A stretch of DNA of 64,000 nucleotides, from NCBI RefSeq assembly GCF_016862575.1, contig NZ_BONF01000054.1, positions 1 to 64,000 on the forward strand. The letters run 5' to 3'. The position numbers were made by a program, and so were the translations under genes. Below the pieces are notes generated by a model. The model was not told where the DNA came from. It searched no databases and saw only the letters and a list, made by a program, of their open reading frames with translations. Below are positions 43,454-53,100 of the stretch, in pieces (position 1 is the first letter of the stretch; each line of letters starts with the position of its first letter). Origin of the DNA: Catellatospora bangladeshensis. GTDB lineage: Bacteria; Actinomycetota; Actinomycetes; Mycobacteriales; Micromonosporaceae.

Positions 43454-44437
43454 CTACGGGCTGCCGGCTTGACGCGGGTTGAGTTGGTAAGTGGCGCGGT
43501 CCACCCGGACGAAGTCCTCATACGTAGTGGAAGCATTGTCGGGCGCGTTGACGCACATGTGAGAGCTGATCATCGTGCGGATCGTGGATTCGGCATACCT
43601 GGTGGCGCGGCGGCGCATCTCGGTCAGAACGTCCGTCAGCGTGAAGGTTGCCGCACCGGATCGAACCATGACGGCCGCTACGGCATCCAGAATCTCGGCG
43701 CGGACCCCACCAGTAGACCGGTTCGTATCGAGGGTAGACCGGTTTGTATCGAGCAACGACCGTGCCGACTGGCTGACCCTGCTCGACGACGATGTGTGCT
43801 CAGGGCGCTGGACGGGTAGCCGAGTCATTTTCCCGGCCACATGAACTGGGTCCACGATGAACGCGGTCAGCCGCAAGCGGGGACCGATCACAGTACTGAG
43901 AAGGCGGCGGGCCGTTACCTGCAAGCCTGCCATGCGCTGTCCGATGATCTGTGCCGCCGATGACGGCAGCCGTTCCAGAACCGCAGGGTCGAGCACTATG
44001 TCTTCGGCACTGAAATCGAAGCCATACCGCTTCCCAGAGCTTGCCAGGTAACGGCCGAGCCGATCGGTCTCGGCGAGGACGAACACACGATCGGCGGTCG
44101 CCGAGTACACGGCTAGTCGGTAGAAATCCTTGAGCACCTCGCCGAGCGCCATCGTCCAGGCGGCGTTGACCTCGTTCGGTTCACGGGGGAACTTGAACTC
44201 GACTAGAGCGCCCGGCATGCCAGCGCCGACGACAAGATCGATACGAGAACCCTTCAAGTCCGGATGCGGCCACTCGTACCGTAGCTGCGCTGGATCGACG
44301 CCAGCGGCTACCAGCGCTCGCGCGGAGGCGAACCGGACCACGTCTTCCGTGAGCAGATCGCCGAGACCTGCGTTACGGTGATGCGCGAGTTCCTGGGCTA
44401 CTGCCTGCCAGACGTCGACACTGAGCCACGCACGCAT
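43454..44437 (-). CDS. PD-(D/E)XK-type nuclease with DUF7669-like C-terminal domain
   Basis: I start at ATG 44437 (MRAWLSVDVWQAVAQELAHH); further upstream the frame is antisense to pglW. The 327-residue product has a nuclease-like core SRIDLVVGAGMPGALVEFKF (Asp...Glu-x-Lys) in the first 110 residues. A C-terminal winged-helix-like domain of the DUF7669 type follows (FTLTDVLTEMRRRATRYAES, then TIRTMISSHMCVNAPDN). A linker between them contains the duplicated heptad LDTNRST. It is divergent from pglW and probably a defence nuclease in its own right or a BREX accessory. Confidence 0.65.
   Translation of the reverse strand: MRAWLSVDVWQAVAQELAHHRNAGLGDLLTEDVVRFASARALVAAGVDPAQLRYEWPHPDLKGSRIDLVVGAGMPGALVEFKFPREPNEVNAAWTMALGEVLKDFYRLAVYSATADRVFVLAETDRLGRYLASSGKRYGFDFSAEDIVLDPAVLERLPSSAAQIIGQRMAGLQVTARRLLSTVIGPRLRLTAFIVDPVHVAGKMTRLPVQRPEHTSSSSRVSQSARSLLDTNRSTLDTNRSTGGVRAEILDAVAAVMVRSGAATFTLTDVLTEMRRRATRYAESTIRTMISSHMCVNAPDNASTTYEDFVRVDRATYQLNPRQAGSP
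43713..43754. repeat. 21-bp tandem duplication inside the DUF7669-type nuclease gene
   Basis: Two 21-base units, GTAGACCGGTTCGTATCGAG-like at 43713-43733 and 43734-43754, differ at two positions and encode LDTNRST twice on the minus strand. It stays in frame. Confidence 0.9.
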
Positions 44438-44608
44438 CAGGTGACAATAACGCTGTTGTTGATCATCATTTATCCGCCAGTCGGTCGGAAGGATCGGGCG
44501 TAACGGCGGCGGTGTGCTTCCAGGCGTCGCGTAAGTCTGGCCCACCGTGAGCCGATGCGCAGGTAAGCAGCGCACACAGTGTCCGGCCCGGCGTCTAGGA
44601 TGCCTCCC

Positions 44609-47600
44609 ATGCAGGAGGGCCGGTGGACCACGATCACGCCGTCGCAGTTCGCGCACGAGCGCGAGGCGCTGGCACAGGTACAGGCACTGCTGCCTGACAC
44701 CGAACCTTACCGTGCGTGGTCGAACTTCACGTTTACCGCGCAATCCGGGCATCCGCACGAGGTGGATCTGCTGGTCGTCGGGCCTGGCGGGCTCTACCTG
44801 ATTGAGATCAAGAGTTTGACGGGTCGCCTTGTGTCGAGCGGCTCGAATTGGATGCTCACCGGCCCCAGCGCTACTCGAACTTTCGACAACCCGCTGCACC
44901 TGGCCGATGCAAAGGCCAAGCGACTGCGGTCGCTTCTAGAAGCAGCCAACCAGCGCAGCAAGACCAAGGTTCGGATCCCGTTCGTGCAGGCTGCGGTGTT
45001 CCTGTCAAAGCCGGGGCTGCAGATCGGCCTGTCCGACTATCACATGCACGGCCTGTATGGTCCGGAGCCCGCCACGGGCGCGCAGCCCGGCCCGCTGCCG
45101 CCTATCTGGTCGGCGCTGCTGCAGCGTCCGCCGCAGGACGAACGGCACCGGGTCACGCCGCAGGTGTCTCGCGCGCTGCCGGATTTGCTCGCGGCGGTGG
45201 GAATCGCCCGCAGCCGTCGCCACTACCAGATCGGTTCCTGGGAGCTCGCCTCGCGCCCGTTCGACGTGGGCCCCACGTGGCAGGACCACGAGGCCAAGCA
45301 TCGCGAGCTGGAACGAGAGCGTCGCCGGGTGCGGATCTACCTGGTTGAGCGCAATGCGGTGCAGGCTGAGCGTGCCAGCATCGAGCGTGCGGCCAAGCGG
45401 GAGATGCTGGCGCTGCACGGCATCAACCATCCCGGCATCGTGCAGGTCGACGCGATGGAGTCGCACGAGGCCGGGCCTGCGCTGATCTTCCGGCACGACC
45501 CGCGGTCGATGCGGCTCGACCACTACATGGCGCAGTACGGCGAACGCCTAGACGCGCCGGCGCGGCTCACGATGATCCGCCAGCTCGCCGAGACGGTGGC
45601 GTACGCGCACCGGCGGCACCTGCACCACCGGGCGTTGTCGGCGCGCAGCGTCCTGGTCACCCCAGGCCGCAAGCGCCGCGGCGGCGGTGACGACGAAGCG
45701 TGGCTCTCGCCGCAATTGCAGCTCAGCGACTGGCAGGTGGCGACCCGCGGCACAGACTCGGGCAGCAGCGCCACAAGCGGCGGCGAGCTCGTGGCGATGT
45801 CCTCCCACGCGGCAGCACATCTGGAGCGGTCCGCCGAGGCGTATCTAGCCCCGGAGCTGACCACTCCCCGCCCGGACGCAGTCGCGATGGACGTCTTCGG
45901 TCTGGGCGCGCTTGCCTACCTAATCCTGACCGGGCAACCACCGGCGGCAAAGCGTGCCGAGCTGCTCGCCCGACTTGCCCAGGAGAACGGGCTGCGGCCG
46001 TCGTCGGTGGCCGACTCGGTGTCGGAGTTCGCCGACGAGCTGGTCCAGGCAGCCACCGCGCCGCTGCCGACTCAGCGCCTCACGACTGTCGCGGACTTCA
46101 TCGAGATGCTGGAGGTCATCGAGGACGAGCTGACGGCGCCGCCGCCGGCCTCGGTGCACCCGGAGCAGGTGGAGCCCCAGATCGATCCGCTTGAGGCGCG
46201 CCCTGGTGACCGCGTCAATGAGTGGACGATCCGCAAGCGGCTGGGAACCGGCTCCACCTGCCGCGCCTTCCTGGCCTACAACGACCGCACCGGCCGGGAG
46301 GAGGTGCTCAAGGTCGGGCTCTCCGACGAGAAGGGCACCCGCTTGGCGCACGAAGCGCGCGTGCTCGGCCCGCTCACCGACTCGCGAATCATCCGGCTGG
46401 CCAGGCCCGAGCCGCTGCAGATCGCCAACCGCACCGTTGTGGTGCTGGAGCACGCGGGCGACCGGACACTGGCACGTAAGCTGCGTGACGAGGGCCGGCT
46501 GACCGTCGACGAGCTGGAGACGTACAGCGACTACCTGTTCGGCGCGCTGGACTACCTCGAGGGTGAGGGCGTCTACCACCGCGACGTGAAGCCCGACAAC
46601 ATCGCCATCCGGGTGCGCCCCAACCGCACGCGGCAGCTGGTGGTGTTCGACTTCTCCCTCGCCGGGGTCTCCGTCAAGGAGATCACCGCAGGCACTCCGC
46701 GCTACCTCGACCCCTTCCTGGGCAGCGCCACCCGTCAGGTCTACGACCGGCACGCCGAGTGGTACGCGCTGGCCGTCACGCTGCACGAGATGGCCTCCGG
46801 CGAGCTGCCGGTCTGGGGTGACGGCGGCACCGAACCCCAGCTGACCGACGGGCCGCCCGTGCTGGCCGTGGAGGCATTCGACCCGGCCGTCCGGGACGGG
46901 CTGGTCGACTTCTTCGACGTCGCGCTGCATCGTGACGCTCGGGCGCGTCACACGTCGCTCAAGGAGATGCGCGACGCCTGGCAGCAGGTGTTCCGACGCT
47001 CCGACGCGAGCGCTCCGGTGGGCACGGACCACCCCGAACTGACGGACGACGCCGACGTCCAGCAGGCTGAGGCGGCCCGCGACGAGGCCGCAGCGAAGGC
47101 GACCCGCGCAACAGCGCTGGATGCCGCCGGCCTCACGCCACGCGCGGTGTCGGCGGCGCACCGCCTCGAAGCCACTACTGTTGGCGAGCTCCTGGCCGTG
47201 GCGACGAAACTCGCCCACCTGCCCGGGTTGGGCGCCAAGACCCGCCAGGAACTGCAGCGGCGGGTCAAGGACTGGCGCAACCGGCTCGGTGACCGCGAGA
47301 CCATCGCGACGTCGACGGCCGACCGCAAGGCAGCCCAGTCCGAGGTCGAGGACGCGGCCGCCGCAAGCGGCCATGCCGACGCCGAACTCATCCGCATCGG
47401 GCTCGACGCCATCGCGACGCTGCTCGTGCCGGCGAAGACCAGCCGCAACACCAACGAGGCCGAAGCCACCAGGCTGCTGCTCAACCTGCCTGACGAGACC
47501 GGGGCGCTGCCGGACCTGCCGCCGTGGCCGCAGCAGCCCCAGGTGGCCAAGATCCTGGGCGTCACCTCGGGACGTATCGCGCAGATCCTCGGCAGCCAGC

Positions 47601-49012
47601 GCAAGCGCTGGCACGGCACGCCGGTGGTCCGCAACGTCCGTACCCAGATCGTCGACCTGCTGCGCGACAACGGCCGGGTGATGGGCGTCGGCGAGCTCGC
47701 CGCCGCGCTGCTGGGCAGCAGGGGATCGGTACGCACCGGCGAGCAGGTGCGCAACGCAGTCGCGCTCGCAGCCGTGCGCGCCGCAGTCGAGATCGACGAC
47801 CTCGAACCGGAGCGCTGGCTGCTGACCCGACGCCACGGTGACCGTCTGCTGGTCGCCCTGGAAGCCGCCGACGATGACGCACCTGACATCCCGACCGCAC
47901 CCGCGCTGCTCGACTACGCCGACGCATTGGGCAAGGCGGCCGACAAGCTCGCCAGGAGCGAGGTCCTGCAAAGCCCTGCCACTGTGCTGCGCACCCTTGC
48001 CGCGGTCACCGGGCCAGGCGGTGCTGCCCAGGCCATGGACGATCGCCGCCGCGTGCAGTTGGCCGCGGTGGCGTCAGATAACGCCGCGGCAACGGCGCGG
48101 ATGGAGATCTATCCTCGTGATCTCGCGCCGGTGCGTGCGCTACGGCTGGCCCAGGCCGGTGTGGTGCCGCCTGCGCCATCCCCGGACCAGCGCCGGGGCC
48201 TGACACCGGCGCAGGTCGCCGAGCGCGTGGCAGCCCGCTTCCCGGACCTGCCCCGCCTGCCAGGCGATCCCCAGCAGCTCGGCAAACTGCTGACCGAGGC
48301 GGGGTTCGAGCTGATCTGGAACCGGGATCGTTACATCTCGCCCGTACGACCCGGCTCGTCCTCGATGTCGATCGTGCTGCGCCGCCCGTCCGGGACCGCC
48401 CCGGCGAACCGGTGGACAGCGGAGTCGCCCGAGCTGGCGGCCGCGATGAGGGCCGAGGAGCAGCTGGCGGGTGCCGGCGCGGCTGGCGGGTTCCGGGCGC
48501 TGACGGTGCGGCTGTCCCGCTACGGCCTGGCACGCGAGGAGCTGGTCCGGCGGTTCGATGCCCGGCCGGTGAGCGTCGCCGGGCGCTTCCTGGACGAGTT
48601 GCACGCGCTCGTTGACGCCCGGCCCAAGCCGACCTGGGAAACCGTGCTCGGCGCCGACGTGGCCGAGCCCGGGTCGCGTTCGGCCATCAAGCTGGGGGAG
48701 TACGTCGAGGAGGCGTGGAAGCTCACTGAGCCGGCACTAGCCGGGCAGCTCCGCCGCGGCGATGGCCCTGTGCTGTTGCACGATGCCGGTGTGCTGGCCC
48801 GCTACGGTGCGATGGACCTGCTGCACAGGCTCGCCGAAGCTGCTCGCGGTGGCGCGGGCGACGTGTGGGTGCTGTGCCCGATGGAGGACCCGGCGCAGTT
48901 GCCCAAGATCGACGGCGCGGTGGTGCGCGTCGGCGACAACGAGTGGATCTCGCTGCCCGACCTGTGGGTCGTCAACGCCCACCGCAGCACGGCCGATGCC
49001 GCCGTGTCCTGA
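44609..49012 (+). CDS. pglW: BREX type 2 protein kinase PglW (NERD plus tandem kinase-like domains)
   Basis: From the ATG at 44609 (MQEGRWTTITPSQFAHERE) the product is 1467 residues; ATG 44600 is an alternative. A NERD nuclease-related domain comes first (HEVDLLVVGPGGLYLIEIKS). A kinase-like domain follows that has lost its catalytic Asp (LHHRALSARSVL in place of HRDLKxxN). A second kinase domain from ~residue 535 is intact: RLGTGSTCRAFLAY, EEVLKVGL, YHRDVKPDNIAI and VFDFSLAG. The C-terminal ~600 residues are helical with a TTVGELLAVATKLAHLPGLG helix-hairpin-helix-like segment. PglW is a hallmark of Pgl/BREX-2 phage-growth-limitation systems. It ends three bases from the convergent ADP-ribosylglycohydrolase-like gene. 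Confidence 0.92.
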   Translation: MQEGRWTTITPSQFAHEREALAQVQALLPDTEPYRAWSNFTFTAQSGHPHEVDLLVVGPGGLYLIEIKSLTGRLVSSGSNWMLTGPSATRTFDNPLHLADAKAKRLRSLLEAANQRSKTKVRIPFVQAAVFLSKPGLQIGLSDYHMHGLYGPEPATGAQPGPLPPIWSALLQRPPQDERHRVTPQVSRALPDLLAAVGIARSRRHYQIGSWELASRPFDVGPTWQDHEAKHRELERERRRVRIYLVERNAVQAERASIERAAKREMLALHGINHPGIVQVDAMESHEAGPALIFRHDPRSMRLDHYMAQYGERLDAPARLTMIRQLAETVAYAHRRHLHHRALSARSVLVTPGRKRRGGGDDEAWLSPQLQLSDWQVATRGTDSGSSATSGGELVAMSSHAAAHLERSAEAYLAPELTTPRPDAVAMDVFGLGALAYLILTGQPPAAKRAELLARLAQENGLRPSSVADSVSEFADELVQAATAPLPTQRLTTVADFIEMLEVIEDELTAPPPASVHPEQVEPQIDPLEARPGDRVNEWTIRKRLGTGSTCRAFLAYNDRTGREEVLKVGLSDEKGTRLAHEARVLGPLTDSRIIRLARPEPLQIANRTVVVLEHAGDRTLARKLRDEGRLTVDELETYSDYLFGALDYLEGEGVYHRDVKPDNIAIRVRPNRTRQLVVFDFSLAGVSVKEITAGTPRYLDPFLGSATRQVYDRHAEWYALAVTLHEMASGELPVWGDGGTEPQLTDGPPVLAVEAFDPAVRDGLVDFFDVALHRDARARHTSLKEMRDAWQQVFRRSDASAPVGTDHPELTDDADVQQAEAARDEAAAKATRATALDAAGLTPRAVSAAHRLEATTVGELLAVATKLAHLPGLGAKTRQELQRRVKDWRNRLGDRETIATSTADRKAAQSEVEDAAAASGHADAELIRIGLDAIATLLVPAKTSRNTNEAEATRLLLNLPDETGALPDLPPWPQQPQVAKILGVTSGRIAQILGSQRKRWHGTPVVRNVRTQIVDLLRDNGRVMGVGELAAALLGSRGSVRTGEQVRNAVALAAVRAAVEIDDLEPERWLLTRRHGDRLLVALEAADDDAPDIPTAPALLDYADALGKAADKLARSEVLQSPATVLRTLAAVTGPGGAAQAMDDRRRVQLAAVASDNAAATARMEIYPRDLAPVRALRLAQAGVVPPAPSPDQRRGLTPAQVAERVAARFPDLPRLPGDPQQLGKLLTEAGFELIWNRDRYISPVRPGSSSMSIVLRRPSGTAPANRWTAESPELAAAMRAEEQLAGAGAAGGFRALTVRLSRYGLAREELVRRFDARPVSVAGRFLDELHALVDARPKPTWETVLGADVAEPGSRSAIKLGEYVEEAWKLTEPALAGQLRRGDGPVLLHDAGVLARYGAMDLLHRLAEAARGGAGDVWVLCPMEDPAQLPKIDGAVVRVGDNEWISLPDLWVVNAHRSTADAAVS

Positions 49013-49015
49013 GGC

Positions 49016-50038
49016 TCACCAACCGGGGTATCGGTCCGACCAGTGCGGATCGTCGGCTTCGCCGTACAGGTTTCCTGACGGGTTCTCGGTGATCTGGCGC
49101 ACAAAGTCTTGGGCAAGGGTGTCGGCTGCCCACGCCAGCTCCAGGCGTGACAGCCAGTCGACGGGAAGCGCGTTGGGACCGTGCATCGCGCCGAGGAGGG
49201 TACCCGCGACCGCGGCAGCATGGCCGCCGTCACCGGCCGATGCGGCGAAGAGCAACGCGTCGCGTACGCGTTCAGGCTCGGGGAACGACATTGCGGCATA
49301 GACTCCACCGGCGAGGGCGGACGTGGCCCGTGCATCGGAAGCGAGCTGTGACAGCACCGCAGGCTGGGCGGCGGGAGCCTGGGCCGCAGCGAGAGCAAGG
49401 CTCTTGCCGGCCGCGGCGGGCCACTGGCGCTCGGCCAAGGCAGCGGCGTCCGCAATGCCCCGGCCTCTGCTGACCTGGTGAATCATCATGGTGCCAACGG
49501 CGGCGGCGTCCACAGCCTCACCGCAATGGGTCAGTGCGGCGATCTCGGCGGCCAGCTGACCCGCCCTGTCGACCTCATCGGGCAACAGCGCGGCGGGAAG
49601 GCTCCGAACGACTGCATGAGCGCCGATACTCGAACCCACCGGTTCCTCGATCGTGCCGGACTTCTTGCCCTGCAGCGCCGCCACCGTGGCCGGTGCCGAA
49701 CCGCGCCGCTGGGCCAAGACCGGTACGTGTACCAGCCAGCCATCGGGCCAGTTCTCATCGCTCCATGGCTTGATCCCAGCGATGCGCTGTGCCGTAGCCC
49801 AGCGATGGTATGCGTGCCAGACCACACCAGGGTGGTAACAGATGCCCTTGTGAGACAGGCGGACATCCGCGCGGATCAGGCCATCGACGGTGAAGCAAGC
49901 CAGCTGCCCACCGCTCGTGGCCTGCAACGGCTCATCGTCTGGCACATTGCCGGCCAGCGCACCGACCGAACTGCCCAGCACCAGACCGAGCACCGTACCG
50001 CGGGCAGCATAGATCCGCTGCGAGGTCGACCTATCCAC
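49016..50038 (-). CDS. ADP-ribosylglycohydrolase-fold protein lacking the metal-binding motifs
   Basis: I start at GTG 50038 (VDRSTSQRIYAARGTVLGLV) because the longer start at 50101 would run almost into the pglX ribosome site; neither has a clear site. The 340-residue product follows the DraG/ARH layout: ARGTVLGLVLGSSVGALAG, FTVDGLIRAD, GWLVHVPVLAQRRGSAPATV and GDGGHAAAVAGTLLGAMHG. In active enzymes these regions contain acidic Mg-binding motifs (GD near the start, TDDT before the second, GDxDT in the last); here they read GSS, SGGQ and GDGGH. So it may bind ADP-ribose or a protein without hydrolysis. It lies between pglW and pglX on the opposite strand. Confidence 0.8.
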   Translation of the reverse strand: MDRSTSQRIYAARGTVLGLVLGSSVGALAGNVPDDEPLQATSGGQLACFTVDGLIRADVRLSHKGICYHPGVVWHAYHRWATAQRIAGIKPWSDENWPDGWLVHVPVLAQRRGSAPATVAALQGKKSGTIEEPVGSSIGAHAVVRSLPAALLPDEVDRAGQLAAEIAALTHCGEAVDAAAVGTMMIHQVSRGRGIADAAALAERQWPAAAGKSLALAAAQAPAAQPAVLSQLASDARATSALAGGVYAAMSFPEPERVRDALLFAASAGDGGHAAAVAGTLLGAMHGPNALPVDWLSRLELAWAADTLAQDFVRQITENPSGNLYGEADDPHWSDRYPGW

Positions 50039-50133
50039 CGGCCGATCATAGGGGCGCAGGCACGGCTGAGTGGAGGCCGTGACTGCTCTGGCGGGTGACA
50101 CCGACGTACGGAGGTGACGACTAAGCTCTGCCT

Positions 50134-53100
50134 GTGATCGACCCGAAGCTGCTGCTCGCCGACCTGCAGAAGCAGGTCAAATCGTTAGAGACGGACCTGC
50201 GCGAGCAGGTAGAGACGGTCGAGGAGGTCCGCGGCAGGCTGCGAGGCGAATACGACCGCGCCTTCAAGGTCGAGCGTACGGCCGCAACCTGGGCTGCCTG
50301 GCGGGACGAACGGGTGACCCAGGTCGCGGTGGCCTGGGTGCTCGGCACGGTGTTCGTGCGCTTCTGCGAGGACAACGGTTTGCTCCGCGACCCTTTCCTG
50401 GCCGGCTCGGGTGACCGGCTGGTGTTGGCCGAGGAGGCGGAGGCGCAGTTCTTCCGCGACAAGCCGCAGGAAACCCTGCGCGGCTGGCTGCTCGCCGGGT
50501 TCGACGCGATCGCCGGCACGCAGGCCGGGCGCTCGCTGTTCAACAAGCGGCACAATCCGCTGTTCCAGATCCCGGTGTCGCATGATGCCGCCAAGGAACT
50601 GATCGGCTTCTGGCGCCGGCGCCGCGAGGACGGCGGTCTGGTACACGACTTCGCAGACCCTGATTGGGGCACGCGGTTCCTCGGCGACCTCTACCAGGAT
50701 CTGTCTGAGGCCGCCCGCAGGACCTACGCACTGCTGCAGACGCCCGACTTCGTCGAGGAGTTCATCCTCGACCTCACGCTCACCCCGGCGATCGACGAGT
50801 TCGGGCACGACGTGGTCAAGATGATCGACCCCACGTGCGGGTCAGGGCACTTCGTGCTCGGCGCGTTCGACCGGATGCTGAAGCAGTGGGAAGAGCACGC
50901 CCCCAACCGCGACATCTACGAGCGGGTGAAGTTGGCGCTTGACGCTGTGCATGGCGTCGACATCAACCCGTTCGCCGTGGCTATTGCCCGATTCCGCCTC
51001 CTGATCGCGGCGCTGAAGGCCTGCGACTTTAAGGCCCTAGACGACGCGAATGCGTACGATTTTCCACTCCATCTTGCAATCGGTGACTCCCTTATCAAGC
51101 ACCGGCAACTCGACCTCTTCGGCGGCATTGACGAACTTGCCGGGTTTCACTATGTGACCGAGGACGTCCATGAACACCCAGGAATCCTGGCTGAAAATAC
51201 CTACCACGCAGTGGTGGGTAATCCCCCATATGTTGCCGTCAGTGATGAAGCGGCAAATGCCACGTATAGGCAAATGTATCGCGACGTATGTCATCGACAA
51301 TACGCGTTGTCGGTTCCGTTCGCGAAGCGGTTCTTCGAACTCTCGAGGCGTGTCGGAGAGGACGGGGGCGGTGCCGGATACGTTGGTCAGATCACAGCAA
51401 ATTCCTTCATGAAGCGTGAATTTGGCAAGAAGCTAATTGAAGGATTTTTTGCCCATAAGGTCGAGCTTACCCATGTCATTGACACTTCGGGTGCTTATAT
51501 TCCGGGACATGGGACCCCAACTGTCATCTTGGTCGGCCGTCGCAAAGAGAAGAAGCGAGCAGAAACGCTTCGGGCTGTCTTGGGAGTTCGGGGCGAACCA
51601 GCTGCGCCCGCAAATCCGGCCGAGGGCCATGTATGGCGAGCAATTGTCAACCAAGTAAATGTACCAGGGTCAGAAAGTTCTTGGGTCAGCGTTTCGAATC
51701 TGTCGAGGAGCGTGCTGGCTACTTTCCCCTGGAGTCTGAGCGGTGGCGGCGCAATCGATGTCATGGAACTGATTTCCTCAGGTGCCTGCACCATGATGCG
51801 GAACACTGTTGAGAACATCGGCTTCATGGCAGTCACGCGGGCGGACGATGTCTATCTTGTCGGCCATTCGCGTGCACGGACAATCAGTTCTGATACTGGA
51901 GTTGTTCCATTCGTGACTGGAACCTTTGTCAGAGATTTTCTGCTGAGCTCAGAGCCATGCATATTTCCTTATGCTCCGGATGGAACAACGGCTCGAATCG
52001 GCCAGGCTGCCGCTCGTTTATTGTGGATGTTTCAGCCACAGCTGAAGTCGCGACAGGCGCTTTCGGGGACGCAGGAAGACCGTGGCTTAACTTGGTTCGA
52101 ATATTCGGACTTCCATCCCGCCAGATGGTCGGCATCGTTCAAAATTTCGTTCGCAGTTGTCGCGACCCACAACCACTTCGTCCTTGACCGGGGCGGAAGG
52201 TTATTCAATCGGCACGCGCCGGTGATCAAATTGCCGGACTCGGCGAGCGAGGACGATCACCTGCGGCTGCTGGGCGTGCTCAACAGTTCGACCGCCTGCT
52301 TCTGGCTCAAGCAGGTCAGCCAAGGCAAATCCGGCAGCGGCGTTGGACGAGGTATCCAGCCCGAGGACTGGATGGAGCGCTACGAGTTCACGGGAACTAA
52401 GCTGGAGGAATTTCCGCTGCCGACGTTATACCCGCTGGAGTTGGGGCGGGAGCTGGATGGGCTGGCGCAGCGGCTTGCTGGCGTGACTTCGGCGGCGGTG
52501 GCGGAGTCCGAGGTGCCGACACGGGAGCGGCTGGCTACCGCGCATGCCGAGTATGTCTCTATCCGGGCGCGGATGATCGCGCTCCAAGAGGAGCTGGACT
52601 GGCAGGTTTACCAGCTCTACGGGCTGCTCGACGAGGCTTTAACCGCCGCGAACCCGCCAGAGCTGGCGCTGGGTCAGCGGGCATTCGAGATCGTGCTGGC
52701 GAGAAGCGAGGCGGAGACGCAGTGGTTCGAACGGCACGGCTCGACGCCGATCACCGAGCTGCCCGCGCACTGGCCCGCCGATTACCGGGCACTAGTGGAG
52801 AAGCGGATCGCGGTCATCGAATCGAACCGCAACATCGCGCTGATCGAGCGGCCGGAGTGCAAGCGCCGCTGGGCCACCGACGGCTGGGATGCGATGCAGG
52901 CCGACGCGCTGCGCAGTTGGCTCCTCGATCGATGCGAGGCACGTGAGCTGTGGTATCACCTCGTCGACGGCCTCGAACAACCGCGGCCGCTTACCACCGC
53001 ACAGCTCGCCGACGAGCTGCGCCGTGACGCCGACGTACTCGGTGTCGCCGACATCTACGCACCAGGCCAGGACCTCGGCCGGGTGATCGCCGATCTGATC

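Noticed and set aside
45920-47971. A 683-codon minus-strand frame within pglW
   Set aside because: Shadow of the PglW kinase region; no domain-like sequence.
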